Below, piece by piece: positions 1 to 10,933 of a stretch of 64,000 bases of DNA (within the stretch, counting starts at the first letter, position 1; every line of letters starts with the position of its first letter). The notes beneath the pieces are model-generated. The model had not been told where the DNA came from. It searched no databases and saw only the letters and a program-made list of their open reading frames with translations. The position numbers were made by a program, and so were the translations under genes. The stretch comes from Amorphophallus konjac. Its lineage: Eukaryota; Streptophyta; Magnoliopsida; Alismatales; Araceae. The stretch is taken from the NCBI GenBank assembly GCA_022559845.1, contig CM040125.1:292626200-292690199 (forward strand), written 5' to 3'.

Positions 1-893
1 CTTCTCCTTCTGGATGGTAGATAATATTGCAATGATCAACTGCCACTGGGCTTCCTCTGATCTTCAGTGGATGCAACAGCACGCACTCAGCAAGCCGATG
101 ATGCAGACCTTCTTCTTCCTCTTCTACAGAACTCTCTTGTTCTTTTTTGTTCGACTGATATTCCTTCTTATTGTTCTATTTTTTCGCGCTCTACCTATTC
201 ACGTGAATATTCCTTTTTGTGGGTCCCAACCAGATTTTCTGGTTAGCCCAATGATTATTGTCCTTGAAGCTTCTCAAATCGCGAGGGAAAGAGAGCGCAT
301 GCTCGTTTAGATGACGTGGCGTCTAATGCCACTTATAATAGGGGTCCACCCATTCATCTCTTGATGAAACTCAGATGGCGTCAACTCATTGAGACCATGA
401 GGTTGACGCAGCCTTGAAATGCCCCACATGTCTTTGAGTATAAAGCAGGATGCGTTGACGCATGGGGTCACTGTGTCGACCCACTGAACTGAGCCAGAGC
501 GATCTTTATCTCAGAATGAACTGATGTGTCGACGCTATCATGCTGTAGCGTTGATGCACCGGGGTATTTCCAGTGAACAATGATTCTGCCACTTGAACTG
601 CTACGTCGACGCTACTGTACTGTGGCGTTGACGCACTGAGCTATGCCAGTGATTTGATACTTCTACCTCTTGTACTGATGCGTAGACGCAATTGGCATCC
701 TGCGTTGGCGCTGTCCTTTTATTCAAATCGCTGCGTGGACGCCGTGAGCATCCTGCGTAGACCCTGTTTCTTCCTTGCATTCAAGAATAAAGTATATACA
801 TGCGTTAATGAATCAAGGGTTATTTCATCAGTTCTGTTGAACTCAACACACACACATCTCATGGTTGTCATCATCAAAACCAGGGGCACAACA
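1..893 (-). repeat. 3' LTR of element A (partial)
   Basis: Bases 1-893 align end to end with 14013-14904, the matching part of the other LTR. Read on the minus strand the LTR starts TGTTGTGCCCCTGG, directly after a polypurine tract. About 625 bases of this copy lie left of the window. The small ORFs that can be read here have no support as genes. Confidence 0.95.
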
Positions 894-906
894 ATCTCCC
901 CCTTTT
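894..906 (-). other. Polypurine tract of element A
   Basis: On the minus strand AAAAAGGGGGAGAT lies directly before the LTR start TGTTGTG. This is the expected primer for plus-strand DNA synthesis. A second tract (AAAGGGGGAGAGA) lies at about 1192-1203, inside the end of the extra ORF. Confidence 0.85.
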
Positions 907-1185
907 TGATGATGGCAACTATGAGGTGTACGCCATTGCATCTACATAAAAATGCTTTGTTCAGATCAAACAAGTAATTCACTTCAGAGACCAGAACACC
1001 AGTTCATTTCATTTAAGTCCAAGGTTTAACATCAATAAGAGGAACAAAAGAACTTTTCTAACAAAAAGTTGGGCAATCTCACAAACAATTTCTTTCGAGC
1101 ATTTCACAAAATATGTCAACGAAGGAAAATTTCACTCAATCATATTTGATGCAGATGTAATGCAATTCCAGGCTCCAACTTGAGT

Positions 1186-1773
1186 TCATGTCTCTCCCCC
1201 TTTGACATCATCAGGAAGGGGAGCAGGTGACTGAAGGATGGTCACAGACACATTGTCCAATTGTTGTTGAAGCTGAGTCATAGAAGATGCTAAACTGTCT
1301 AGTCTGTCCAAAAATTGCTGATTTCTTTGCAGGATAGACTTATGATAATCATGTACTTTGGAAGTGATACTATCAAACCAGCTGTGTAAAATATCAAACA
1401 GATAGTCCACTTGAGCTTTCTGCTGAGATCCCCATTCAGGTGCAGAAGAGGAGGCTTCTGTTGGTGGAGGGCAGTACACATCACGTTGATCTTCAAGTGT
1501 GGGTGGGAAATTTTCTTTTAGAATGTGCAAAACATCCATTACCTCATCACCCACTAGAGTGGTTCGTTCAAATAGTTTAGCAAGGTCCATACCAAAAGAT
1601 GTAATCTTTTCAAATAAAGTCTGAACCTTTTCACTGAACTCATTGTTCTTGTCAATCAGGGTGGAAAATTTCAAATTCAACTTGGACTGGTTTTCCTTGA
1701 CTTCATAGTTATATGTCTGTACAGCCTTTAGCCTGTTCAGAAATTGTTGATGCAAGCTTTTCAAATTGTGCAT
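1186..1773 (-). pseudogene. C-terminal part of the extra (env-position) ORF of element A
   Basis: This 195-residue frame is rich in Leu, Gln, Lys and Glu and reads as a coiled coil, with heptad-like runs around residues 1-75 and 130-175. Its first ATG overlaps the stop of the preceding frame as TAATG. It therefore either continues that protein after a one-base frameshift or is a separate downstream ORF. It ends by reading through the second polypurine tract (DDVKGGET). It has no signal peptide, membrane segment or catalytic motif, so an envelope role is not supported by the sequence. The function is unknown. Confidence 0.6.
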
Positions 1774-3548
1774 TACTGATCCAGCTTTCTAACAACCTGA
1801 AGGAGGGATTCCATGAAGTTATGAAGCTTCTTGTCTGACTTGAATTTGTCTTGCTTGAACTGTTCCCATCTGCTGTCTGATTTCTGCTCAAGATGGGAAA
1901 TCCTCATTTCCATAGTTGAGCTCAGGTGCATTATGGAAGAATCAATGTTCTTGAATTTCATTTCCGGAAATTGAATCAAGGTGGGATTGATGCCAGAAGT
2001 CTGATCATGCATGCCAGCATCATGATGAAAATTATCTGGCATTTCTTCCTCAGGAAAGTAGGTAGATTCATGTTCCCTTCGAGGAGAGGGTTCCTGAAAG
2101 GGACCATGTATGATCATAATATCTCTAGTGACAGCTGGGAAATTTGGAGCAGTATTTGTGACAATATCAGCTTGGACATGACTGGCTTCTTGTTGGTCTA
2201 TTCTGGCAGGACTAACATCTTGTCTGTCTACTCTGGCTGGACTAGCCTCTGGGTTTTCTTGTGCTGTTTCTCTCAATTCTACAATAGGGGTCCCAGAGGC
2301 AGAGGCATGCTTCTGACTTGGCAGTACTCTTACTGGCTGTCCATTCACAATTTTAAATCCCATGAACTTCTGAATGTATGATAAGGAGTATCTATTCCCT
2401 CTTGGAATGTTTAGTTTCTTTTCATTTCCAAAGTTCACTCCAACTTTTCTAAAAATTGCAGTCAATAGGGCAGCATATGGAAGTGTCCTAGACTGTTTCA
2501 GACATGTACCCATGGTCTGAATGATAACATCAGTCAATGAAATCTTGATCTATTTCACCATACAGTATAGCAACAATCTTTGCATCTCAGTAGCTCGTTC
2601 CCTACCACTGCTCTGGGGTGTAATGATGGATGTGCAGATATGATGTAGCAGTTTGTTGAAGGGAGGGAACCGATTGGCTTTCAGACTAGATAGATATGTA
2701 TGCTTAACAACAGTAGGATCACTAGGCTGTTCAGTCAGAAGAGCATAAGCTTCATGTTCAGCAAACTGAAAACTGTGTAGCTGAACCCCATCCATTGGAA
2801 TTTTCCATGATCTGGCAAATAGTTTATTTGTTAACTCAAAACAGACATTTCTGACTGTTGAAGAAACTTTGGGGATTTGAGGCTCATATTTCAAATTTTG
2901 GTAAAATTCCCTAACGAGGGTGGGGTAGTATATCTTATGATCTGTGACAAAAGACCACCAACCCTGAAAATCCAAAGTGGGAAATAATTGCGGAAAAACC
3001 TCAAGCATCTCAACATCGGTAGCAACAATATATCGTGGAATAAGGACTTTCAGAGGTTCTTCTATATTGAAGGTGAGAGAGGGATCAGAAGACCTTGCAT
3101 GTGAACTGGCTACACCTTGCTTCCCTTTATGAGCAGCTAAAGATGTAGACTGCTCCTCTGCCCTTGATTTAGATAGCTTTCTCTTTTTGGTCGACGGGCT
3201 CGGATGGAGACGGCGTTTCCGAAGAGATAGCTCTATCTCTTTTCCTTTTCGTTTCCTTGGAGCTGAAGAAGACGGTATCTCCTCTGGAGGATCTGCCACG
3301 AGAGCATCGTGAGTATCCTTCTGCTTCACTGCCCTTGATTCTGAGAGATTTCTTGTCTTTGCCAGCGAGCTTTTCTCTTTTCCTTTCCGTTGTGTTGGGG
3401 CTGACCGAGACGACGTCTCCTCTTGAGCACGTTGAAATTTGGTTCGAGGCTCAATCTTTCCCTCAGCATAGATGGGAGCTCTTCTCTTTAAACCCTTCTT
3501 GTCCTTTTTCTCTTTTGCCGGAGGAGCCATGGTAGCGAGGTGAATCAC
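1773..3548 (-). pseudogene. Extra ORF of element A, resembling the 'putative plant transposon protein' group
   Basis: The frame runs from about 3530 (MAPPAKEKK, the better start) to 1773 and is broken by one in-frame TAG at 2550-2552. Residues 1-130 are very basic and Ser-rich, with two similar blocks (QRKGKEKSS and RKRKGKEIE) that look like nuclear-localisation or nucleic-acid-binding stretches. The middle part (ATDVEMLEVFPQLFPTLDFQ, then YYPTLVREFYQNL) resembles proteins annotated in plant genomes as 'putative plant transposon protein domain'; this is from memory and unchecked. A low-complexity acidic region and a short coiled coil follow. It sits between RNase H and the 3' LTR, where Sireviruses often carry an extra or env-like ORF. 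I see no hydrophobic segment. Confidence 0.65.
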
Positions 3549-4086
3549 CCGGCAATAGGGAAGAGAAGTGCCGTGGGAAAGAAGATGAGGGAAGGGGAGA
3601 GGTAGGAGCCAACATGGTTTTTGAAAGAGGTGAGGAGACAGAAGCGTTTACGTAGAGGGGTTTTAAAGTGATGACCCCTTGGTTTCAAAGAGACAGAATC
3701 GGTTCAAAGAGATGAACTGGATTGGGTTGATGGAGCGACCACGTGACTGCGTTGACGCATTGGAGTCCTGAGGCGACGCCACCAAAAGGAATATGAAGGT
3801 AATATCGATTTAAGAGCCACAGTATTGAGGCATTCAAAAGACATTGAAACATGAAAGATGAGGATTGCATTCAGGGATTTTTAATTGATAAAATTGAAGT
3901 TCCCTTATGAGAGATATGATAATAGACCCTAATTCATTTAATGATGTGGAGAAAGATAAACTTATGAGTTTGAGTTAAGCCCATGAACGAGAAGAGTATG
4001 TGTAATTTCAAGAGACCCTTATAGAAGTGAATTTAACGAGTATTGAAGATGAACTCGGTAGGATTTTATGTGAGCTTAAGAACAAC

Positions 4087-4089
<3 letters not shown>

Positions 4090-4117
<28 letters not shown>
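4090..4117. repeat. (TA)n microsatellite
   Basis: An uninterrupted AT dinucleotide run of about 28 bases in the non-coding spacer, followed by a T-rich stretch. Confidence 0.95.
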
Positions 4118-4261
4118 CTATTTATTCACATTTTTTTTAATTTTTATTTTTAATTTTCATTAGCAGTCAAGTGTAGCTAGCATATTGACACAGGTACACA
4201 TGTTTATCAGACACCAGAGTCCCCGGTTATTCAGCATAGCTAACTATTCTACTCTAATGAA

Positions 4262-4475
4262 ACAGAGTTGGCAATTCACATCATGACATGCCTCTCAGCA
4301 CTTCATTGGTGCATGAAGGTAGTTTCTCAGTGAAAGTTTACCATTGCTCTGCAACGAATTAATTTTCTTTGGGAACAGAGATAGGAACTCACATCATGAC
4401 ATGCTCCTTAGCACTTCCTTGGTGCATAGAGACAATTTCTCAGTGAGAACTAGCCATTGCTCTGCAATTTATTTC
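4262..4475 (-). repeat. Duplicated non-coding unit of about 110 bases in the element A spacer
   Basis: Two imperfect direct copies, about 4262-4356 and 4375-4472, share CACATCATGACATG, GCACTTC.TTGGTGCAT, TTTCTCAGTGA and CCATTGCTCTGCAA. A related block occurs in element C at about 22045-22195 (CCGGTTACTCAG, then CTCAGTGAAG and CATTGCTCTAC). The unit is therefore conserved between Sirevirus families and is not random spacer. Confidence 0.75.
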
Positions 4476-5630
4476 ATATATGTATATATATAAATATATA
4501 TAAAGTTTATTCCTTCAGCTCTTATTAAACCTATTCTGAGTTTAAGGTCAATACAGAGATTGAATTCATTTTGCACAAAGTGGTCTCTTTACTTTTGATC
4601 ATCATGGTTCTAGAGTGAAAGAGTTCACAGTTTTATTAAATAGTTCTTGCTATTCCATATGCAAAGCACTTTTAAGTTCAAGGATTTGTAACCTTCAAGG
4701 ATCATAAGATTTAAGTCTCCAGCCATTAAATTTATATAGAGTCGGTCGGTGAAGACCAAAACCTTTCATAAAAAATCATCATTTTAACTCCCCCTGAATC
4801 AATGACATCAATTCAAATCCAGAGCTCATGAACCTTACCTCATACTTGAAGATTGATGAGTTCTTCAACAACTAGCTAAAAAGATGAATGGATGAAGTAT
4901 GTGAGGAAGAAACGAATTGATGAGAAGTTGACAAGGCTCCAGGCTTCAGAGAATCCAAGGTACTGGAAGTGCCATTTCAGAACACATTCACACAGCAGTA
5001 GACTTTGACGCACAACAGACATTGTGACAGCTTCTTCACACCAAAAATATCCTCAGTAGGAAGAATTTCCAGATTGCGTTGACTCATCTCCAGTACTGAG
5101 TTAACCCCTCTTACGTGAGCAAGCTGACTCCAGAACGGTTTACACCAGGTTTCTGTCAGTGCGTCAACTCAACCATGTTACAGCGTTAACTCACTCAACC
5201 AATCAGCTGAACTGCCAGCACTGTTTCCAGAGAATTTCAATCAACGCGTTGACCCAGCCTCATTACTGTGTTAACTCGGACTTCTCCACTAATAAGCCAG
5301 TTCACTCAACTGAGTGAGCCACACTTCAGGTTCACAAAATATTAATCTCAGGGTGGTAACTTGTTCTTCTCAGCAAGAAAAATCTAGTACAAGCTCCCCC
5401 TCAGATCATGCATGACAATAGGTTTTGATGAAAATGCAGTGATTGACATGATGGGCTTTTTATTTATCATCTATTTTTCAAGACAGAGAGTATGACCAAA
5501 ACCTGAGCTCCCCCTAGATTTGTGACTTATTTAGAAACCAAGCCCTTTCAACTCAAGCAAGGCATGTAATCAATTTATTACTAAGTAAAGTTAACCAATC
5601 AAAATCCAAAGAATAAACTGAGCTATCAAG

Positions 5631-6802
5631 TTAGGCATCAGGATGAGAATTACATAGTACAAGCTCTCTCCTAAGACAAGTTAATCTTTCATTACTCAGA
5701 GGCTTGGTAAAAATGTCAGCAATTTGATGTTCTGAGTCTACAAAAATCAATTTAAAGCTTCCTTTATTAACTTCATCTCGCAAGAAGTGATGCCTAATTT
5801 TTATATGTTTGGTCCTAGAGTGCTGAATTGGATTTTTTGCCAAGTTAATGGCACTTGTGTTATCACACAATATTGGGACACACCCAAGATCAATTTGATA
5901 ATCTTGGAGTTGGTGTTTGATCCACAACACTTGAGTGCCACAACTCCCTACAGCGACATATTTTGCCTTTGCAGTGGATAGTGCCACTGAGTGTTGTTTC
6001 TTGGATGCCCAAGAAACCAAGTACCCTCCCAACAATTGGCAATAACCACTTGTGATTTTCCTGTCAAGTTTGCAACCAGCATAGTCTGCATCAGAATAAG
6101 ATACTAAATCAAGAAGACACGATGCAGGATACCAAATCCCTAACTCTCGTGTTCCGGCAAGGTATCGAAAGATACGCTTAACAGAGCTCAAGTGGGATTC
6201 TCTAGGTTCAGATTGAAAACGAGCACACATACATACACAAAACTGGATGTCTGGCCTAGATGCTGTAAGATAGAGAAGTGATCCGATCATACCTCGATAA
6301 GTCTTTGCATGCACTGATTTACCTTTCAGATCTGCATCTAGAATTGTGTTGGTGCTCATGGGAGTGTTGATTGTTTTGAGATTCTCCATTTGATATTTCT
6401 TCAATAGTTCAGAGATATATTTTGACTGATTGATAAAGCATCCTTCCTTGCTCTGGGTGATTTGAAGACCTAGAAAAAATTTCAACTCACCCATTAGACT
6501 CATTTCAAATTCTGTAGTCATCAATTGTACAAATTCCTCACACATGCTAGATTTAGTGGATCCAAAGACTATGTCATCAACGTAAACTTGAACCAGAATA
6601 ATGTCATTGTTTCTTACCTTGGTGAACAAAGTTTGGTCCACTTTACCTCTTGAATATCCTTTTTCAGTGAGGTATGAGCTGAGTCTATCGTACCATGCTC
6701 GAGGAGCCTGTTTAAGCCCATATAGAGCTTTGTCTAATCTGTAAACATGGTTAGGACAATCTATGCACTCAAAACCGGGGGGTTGTTCAACATACACCTC
6801 TT
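5631..6802 (-). pseudogene. Element A pol: C-terminal RT and RNase H
   Basis: The 388-residue frame starts inside RT just after the S1 insertion. It contains the copia RT signatures ALYGLKQAPRAWY and YVDD (QVYVDDIVFGS), then GSLLYLTASRPDI, then RNase H with SYSDADYAGC and CDNTSAI. The RNase H glutamate expected in the STAEAEY motif is replaced: the sequence reads STAKAKY (codons at 5961-5969), with both Glu codons changed to Lys by G-to-A. RNase H should be inactive even though the frame is open. It ends LRRELVLCNSHPDA with a normal stop. Removing S1 and one CTCTT copy keeps this frame in phase with the upstream RT part at 8977. Confidence 0.93.
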
Positions 6803-8971
6803 TGATGAGGACATCAAGGGCTTGTGGGATGTGTATTAGTGTGTATTGGCTTGTATAGGTGTGTATTATGGGTTGTATTGGCTTGAAAGTGTGTAGTTTT
6901 TGATTTCTTTCATTTGAGCTCTCTTTGTAAGGCTTTAATTAAGCCATTGGGCCACATTTCTAGGAAGAGTCAATTACTAGGTATCATGTATTAGGTCCAC
7001 TTATGGGTGTTACTTCATATTGGGTCATTAGGTTTCAAATGGGTCCTTAAGTCACTTAAGGCCCAAATTGGGTTACACTCTCTCATGGGCCATCTAAGTG
7101 AGAATGGTCCATGACTAGCATGGGCTTGTGGAAGGCTCTTGGCCCATGATTGGCCTTTGGCCCATGAAGGGGGGCGCATGGTTCTTTGGCCTTATTAGGC
7201 TTGGTAGGTGTGATTTAGGTAGAGTTTGAATAGAAATGGTCAAGTTAGATTAAAAAAATGTATTAGGTGTGTTGTTCACATTTCATCCCAGCCCTCCATT
7301 CCCCATCCCTAGATCCAAGGGTCTACATTTGATTTGATGTGAATCATATATAAGGTTGTATTTTCATTTAGAAATCAATGAAATGAAGAGAAAATTTATG
7401 TAAGCCAAGAAGGCTTCTTGCGCCCCCTTCCTCTCTCCCTGGTGTTCAGCTCCTCCAACCCCCCAATTCTAGAGTGGATATCTTCTATCTCCTCCCCCTC
7501 AATCTCTGAACTCATCTCTGGTGCCGCCGCCGCCGTTCGTGCCGCCTTCGAGCCGCCGTGAAGACGATTTCGGTGTTCTGTCCACCCTGGGCAGAAGCTT
7601 CTTCCCGGAATTCCTGCTATTCACCCCGACATCTTCTTGATCTAAAAATTTTATGGTGTGTTCCTATCTTCAATCCCCACCTCCACAAAACAAATCCCGT
7701 CCAAATTCCATCATTTACTATTTTTAAAATTTCATGTATTTCTATCTCCCATATCTGTCCAGTTTCAGATCTGTGTGACAGCACCCCTGAGTTTCCCCTC
7801 TCCGACCATCCTTTTGATTTTTTTTAGAGCTCCCAATTTTACTGGGAGTTCTTCCCATCAATCCCTCCTTCCACGAATTTTATTGAATTTTTATCAGCCC
7901 TTCAACTATTTTTCAAAAATCATATTCTTCTTCAGCTATAGTACTATCAGCCAGATTCCAGATCTGACTACCTTCCAGTAAACAAATCATATCAATTCGT
8001 AGCCTCCACCAAATCCAGATCCAAAAATATGCCCAATTTCCTGGTTCAATTTCCTACAACATTGATGAATAGCCCCGGAGCTGAGTCCGACGTCGACTAG
8101 ACGGTCAACGGCAGTTCTCAGACAACTCACCTGCAGATCTGAGATTTCTGGTACTGCACAATAGAAACTTGAAAATTCAATAAGTCTAGATACGTGCAGA
8201 TCCAGGTCCGATATCTAGGCCTAGTTTGAAGTATTTTGAGTTAGCTTTCCAACGCCGCCAGTTTCGTGTCTATCCGACATCGGGGCTGATCGCAGCGTCC
8301 GTTCTCGCCGGAGCGTGCGCCGGAAAATAGAACTGGCAGATCCGTGGCCGGTGATTCCGACCGGTGCCGATCGGAGCCGCCCGGCCTCCGGCCGGCGAAC
8401 CAGCGCGCCTCCACTCCAGGGAGCGCTCATCCAGGCATCCACCACTATAGCGGTGCCACCAGGTCCAACACGGCCCTCCGGACAACACGTTGGCCCCACA
8501 GGCGCGAGTACGTGTGCGGCCGAAGCTACGCGAGAAGCCGCCCGTCAACCCGAAATCGGTCCTCCCGGACCCCATTGTGTCACCCTTTACCTCCCTGCGT
8601 GGAGTGGGCAGTGACTTGTATTGCTATAATATTGTGTATTATTGTTCCGGGAGTACGAGTTTCGGCCAGGTCCGTCGTCCCCACGCCGGGAGCGTAGAGG
8701 TATCGTATTCGCTCCTTGCTTGGCATTTCACTTATTTCCATATATGCTTTATATGCCGCTGCTAGAGAGCATATTTTAGGACCTAGCTTGCTATATATTT
8801 TCATATCACCACTGCTGCGAGAGTGAGCGAGAGCGTCCCGTGACCCGATCCGGGCACAAAAGTGAACCGACCACCCTAGCTCATTGCCGGTTTCTCAACC
8901 GCGCACGTCCGACGCTTCCCTCGTTAAGGGGCAATCACGAGCTTGTCGTGTCCGTGGTCAGTCCCACATCA
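6803..8971 (+). repeat. S1: solo LTR (about 2.2 kb) inserted in the element A RT
   Basis: The insert starts TGATGAGGACATC and ends CCCACATCA, and is flanked by the 5-base duplication CTCTT (6798-6802 and 8972-8976). It has no internal coding region, primer site or polypurine tract, so it is a solo LTR left by recombination between two LTRs. Its end and centre match S2 (about 41439-43272, same strand) and the K LTR (57617-59701, opposite strand). One example is the block ending TTTACCTCCCTGC near 8585-8600, which recurs at 42760 and, inverted, near 57990. The GC-rich part (8270-8580) gives long open frames that resemble no protein. Confidence 0.93.
7347..7354 (+). promoter_or_regulatory. Possible TATA box of LTR S1
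   Basis: TATATAAG lies about 545 bases into the LTR, ahead of a pyrimidine-rich stretch (7425-7500). The position suits a U3 promoter. S2 has TATAAG at about 41623, in the comparable place. Assigned by pattern only. Confidence 0.4.
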
Positions 8972-8976
8972 CTCTT

Positions 8977-9559
8977 CTTTTATTAGACCATTAAGAAATA
9001 CACTTTTTACATCCATTTGTTGTAGTTTTATTCCATGGCAGCAAGCATATGCAAGTAATAATCTAATGGCCTCTAACCTAGCTACTGGAGCAAAGGATTC
9101 TTCAAAATCAATGTCGAGTTCTTGGTTGTACCCTTGTGCTACCAGTCTTGCTTTATTTTATATCACAATTCCATTTTCATTTTGTTTATTTCCGAAAACT
9201 CACTTAGTTCCTATTACTGAATATTCATTGGGTCTTGGTACAAGGTGCCACACTTTGTTTCTCTTGAATTGATTTAGTTCTTCATGCATTGCATTTATCC
9301 AACATTCATCTTTTAGGGCTTCAATTACGTTCTTAGGTTCAATTTGAGACACAAGAGCCAGATTATCCATTTCCTCAATTATCCTAAAGTGAGATCTAGT
9401 TCTGGTAGGGTCATGCAGATTGCCAATAACGCTTGATAGAGGATAATCTCTTAACATTCTAACATTGGTTAGAGAGTTATCTTCATTGGCATCTACATTA
9501 CCTTGAGTGCTTGATTCTGCTAGACTCTCACCTGGCCTTGACTCTTTCTCCTGGAGATC
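8977..9559 (-). pseudogene. Element A pol: N-terminal RT and linker
   Basis: The minus strand reads the start of a copia RVT_2 domain: [48 protein letters not shown], then the segment before VYVEQPP that S1 interrupts. In-frame stops are at 9560 (TAA before the linker), 9200-9202 (TGA where copia RT normally has the Trp of TKWVF) and about 9168 (TAA). These remain in the frame shared by the rest of pol. The linker between integrase and RT is short and acidic, as is usual. Confidence 0.88.
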
Positions 9560-10620
9560 TTATTCTTCCTTTACATCATGGAACTCCCCATCATCCTTGT
9601 CCCTGCAGGATTGTTCATTTTCAGATCTCACATTCATTTCATCAAAGACAATATGTGGAGATTCTTCTACATTTTGAGTTTTGACATTTAAGACTCTATA
9701 GGCCCTAGAGTGATTAGAATATCCCAGAAAAATGGCTGGTTCACTCTTAGGTTCAAAATTGTCCAAGTCCCGTTTGTCATTATTTTGAACAAAGCATTTT
9801 GACCCAAAAACTTTGAAATGAGCAACAGATAGCTTCTTACCTTTCATTAATTCATATGGAGTCTTTTTGGACAGAGGTCTTACCATTACACGATTTACAA
9901 TGTTGCATGTAGTGTTTACCGCCTCAGCCTAGAATTTCCTTGGAAGTTATCCTTCGATCAGCATTGTTCTAGCCATCTCCACAAGAGTTCTATTTCTTCT
10001 TTCCACCACTCCATTCTGCTTAGGAGTTCTTGGTGACGAAAATTTGTGTGATATTCCTTTTGCCCTACAAAAGCCATCAAATTCTGAATTTTCAAACTCT
10101 CCTCCATGATCTGATAGGATAGATGAAATAGTATACTTACCATCATGCTGAGCTTTCCTGAAAAATGCATGAAATTCTTCAAACGCATCATTTTTATGAG
10201 ATAAAAAGAACACCCAAGTAAACCTAGAAAAGTCATCTACCAAAATAAAGCCATATCTATTCCCACTTAAACTTGCTGTTCTGGTGGGTCCAAACAGATC
10301 CATGTGAATAAGTTCAAGAGGTCTAGAAGACTGATTTTCTATTCTAGATTTAAATGACTTCCTAGTATGCTTACCTTGAGTGCATGCATCACAAAATTTT
10401 TCATTTTGTTTAAATGAGACATCAGGCAAGCCGTTTACCATGCTGAATTTAGCTAACTTATGCATGACACTATAACTAGCATGTCCTAGTCTACGATGCC
10501 ATAGCTAAGCCAGCTCACTTTTATTAACGGCAAGATAGAGATTATTATGAGCAGGATCATCCAAGTCTACCATGTACATGTTGTTTATTCTTTTTCCAAT
10601 GAACTTAAACATTTTTAGAA
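9560..10620 (-). pseudogene. Element A pol: integrase
   Basis: It begins with the GAG-pre-integrase region (LWHRRLGHAS, then CDACTQGKHTRKSF, the HHCC zinc-binding part) and continues through the rve core. The catalytic triad is visible: D in LIHMDLFGPT, D in ILSDHGGEFE and E in NGVVERRNRT. The C-terminal part has KVFGSKCFVQN and FLGYSNHSRAYRV. In-frame stops occur at 9947-9949, and near 9930 where a Trp codon of the usual KFWAEAVNT motif has become TAG. A one-base frameshift near 10620 separates it from the protease frame. Confidence 0.92.
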
Positions 10621-10933
10621 TGCATTTCAAGAATGGTGCATGCATGAGAATCAAACACAACTTTGTGTCCCCTGTCACACAGTTGGCTTATACTAAGAAG
10701 ATTGTATTCTAGTCCTTCAACAAGTAGCACATCATCAATGGAGTTCAAGGGATTTTGCCAACTTTACCTTTTCCAATAATTTTACCTTTATTGTTGCCCC
10801 CAAAAGTGACATGCCCTCCTTCTTTCTCAACCAAGAAACAGAATTTTGCCTTATCTCCCATCATATGCCTTGAGCAGCCGCTGTCAAGATACCATCTGTT
10901 GTGTACAGCTGCAAGGCCTTCCTGCAATTCACA
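10621..10933 (-). pseudogene. Element A pol: protease
   Basis: WYLDSGCSRHMMGD near 10860-10905 is the copia aspartic protease active site (D-S-G). VTFGGNNKGKIIGKG and, in another frame, VLLVEGLEYNLLSISQLC follow, as in copia proteases. A one-base deletion near 10752 shifts the frame, and another change near 10620 restores it. This explains the ORF gap. The protease starts in the same frame as gag, seven codons after the gag stop. Confidence 0.88.

Larger units (their letters stand above)
3549..5630 (-). other. Non-coding spacer of element A with repeated polypurine tracts
   Basis: No supported ORF. On the minus strand AGGGGGAGTT/C-type tracts occur near 4787-4795, 5392-5400 and 5506-5515, in addition to those at 894 and 1192. 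Multiple polypurine tracts downstream of RNase H are a Sirevirus hallmark. The spacer also holds a (TA)n tract and a duplicated unit of about 110 bases, listed separately. Decamers like those of the LTR recur at about 5075-5290. Confidence 0.7.

Noticed and set aside
14..310. Protein repeated at 14-310 and 14025-14321
   Set aside because: Both copies are the same part of the two LTRs of element A. Duplication comes from the LTR, and the frame has no domain.
1186..3548. True envelope gene of an infectious plant retrovirus
   Set aside because: Position fits, but there is no signal peptide, transmembrane helix or fusion-like segment, and the protein is basic and coiled-coil.
8221..8697. GC-rich overlapping ORFs that look like coding sequence
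   Set aside because: They lie in solo LTR S1, are open on both strands because the segment is GC-rich, and are not conserved as frames in S2 or K.
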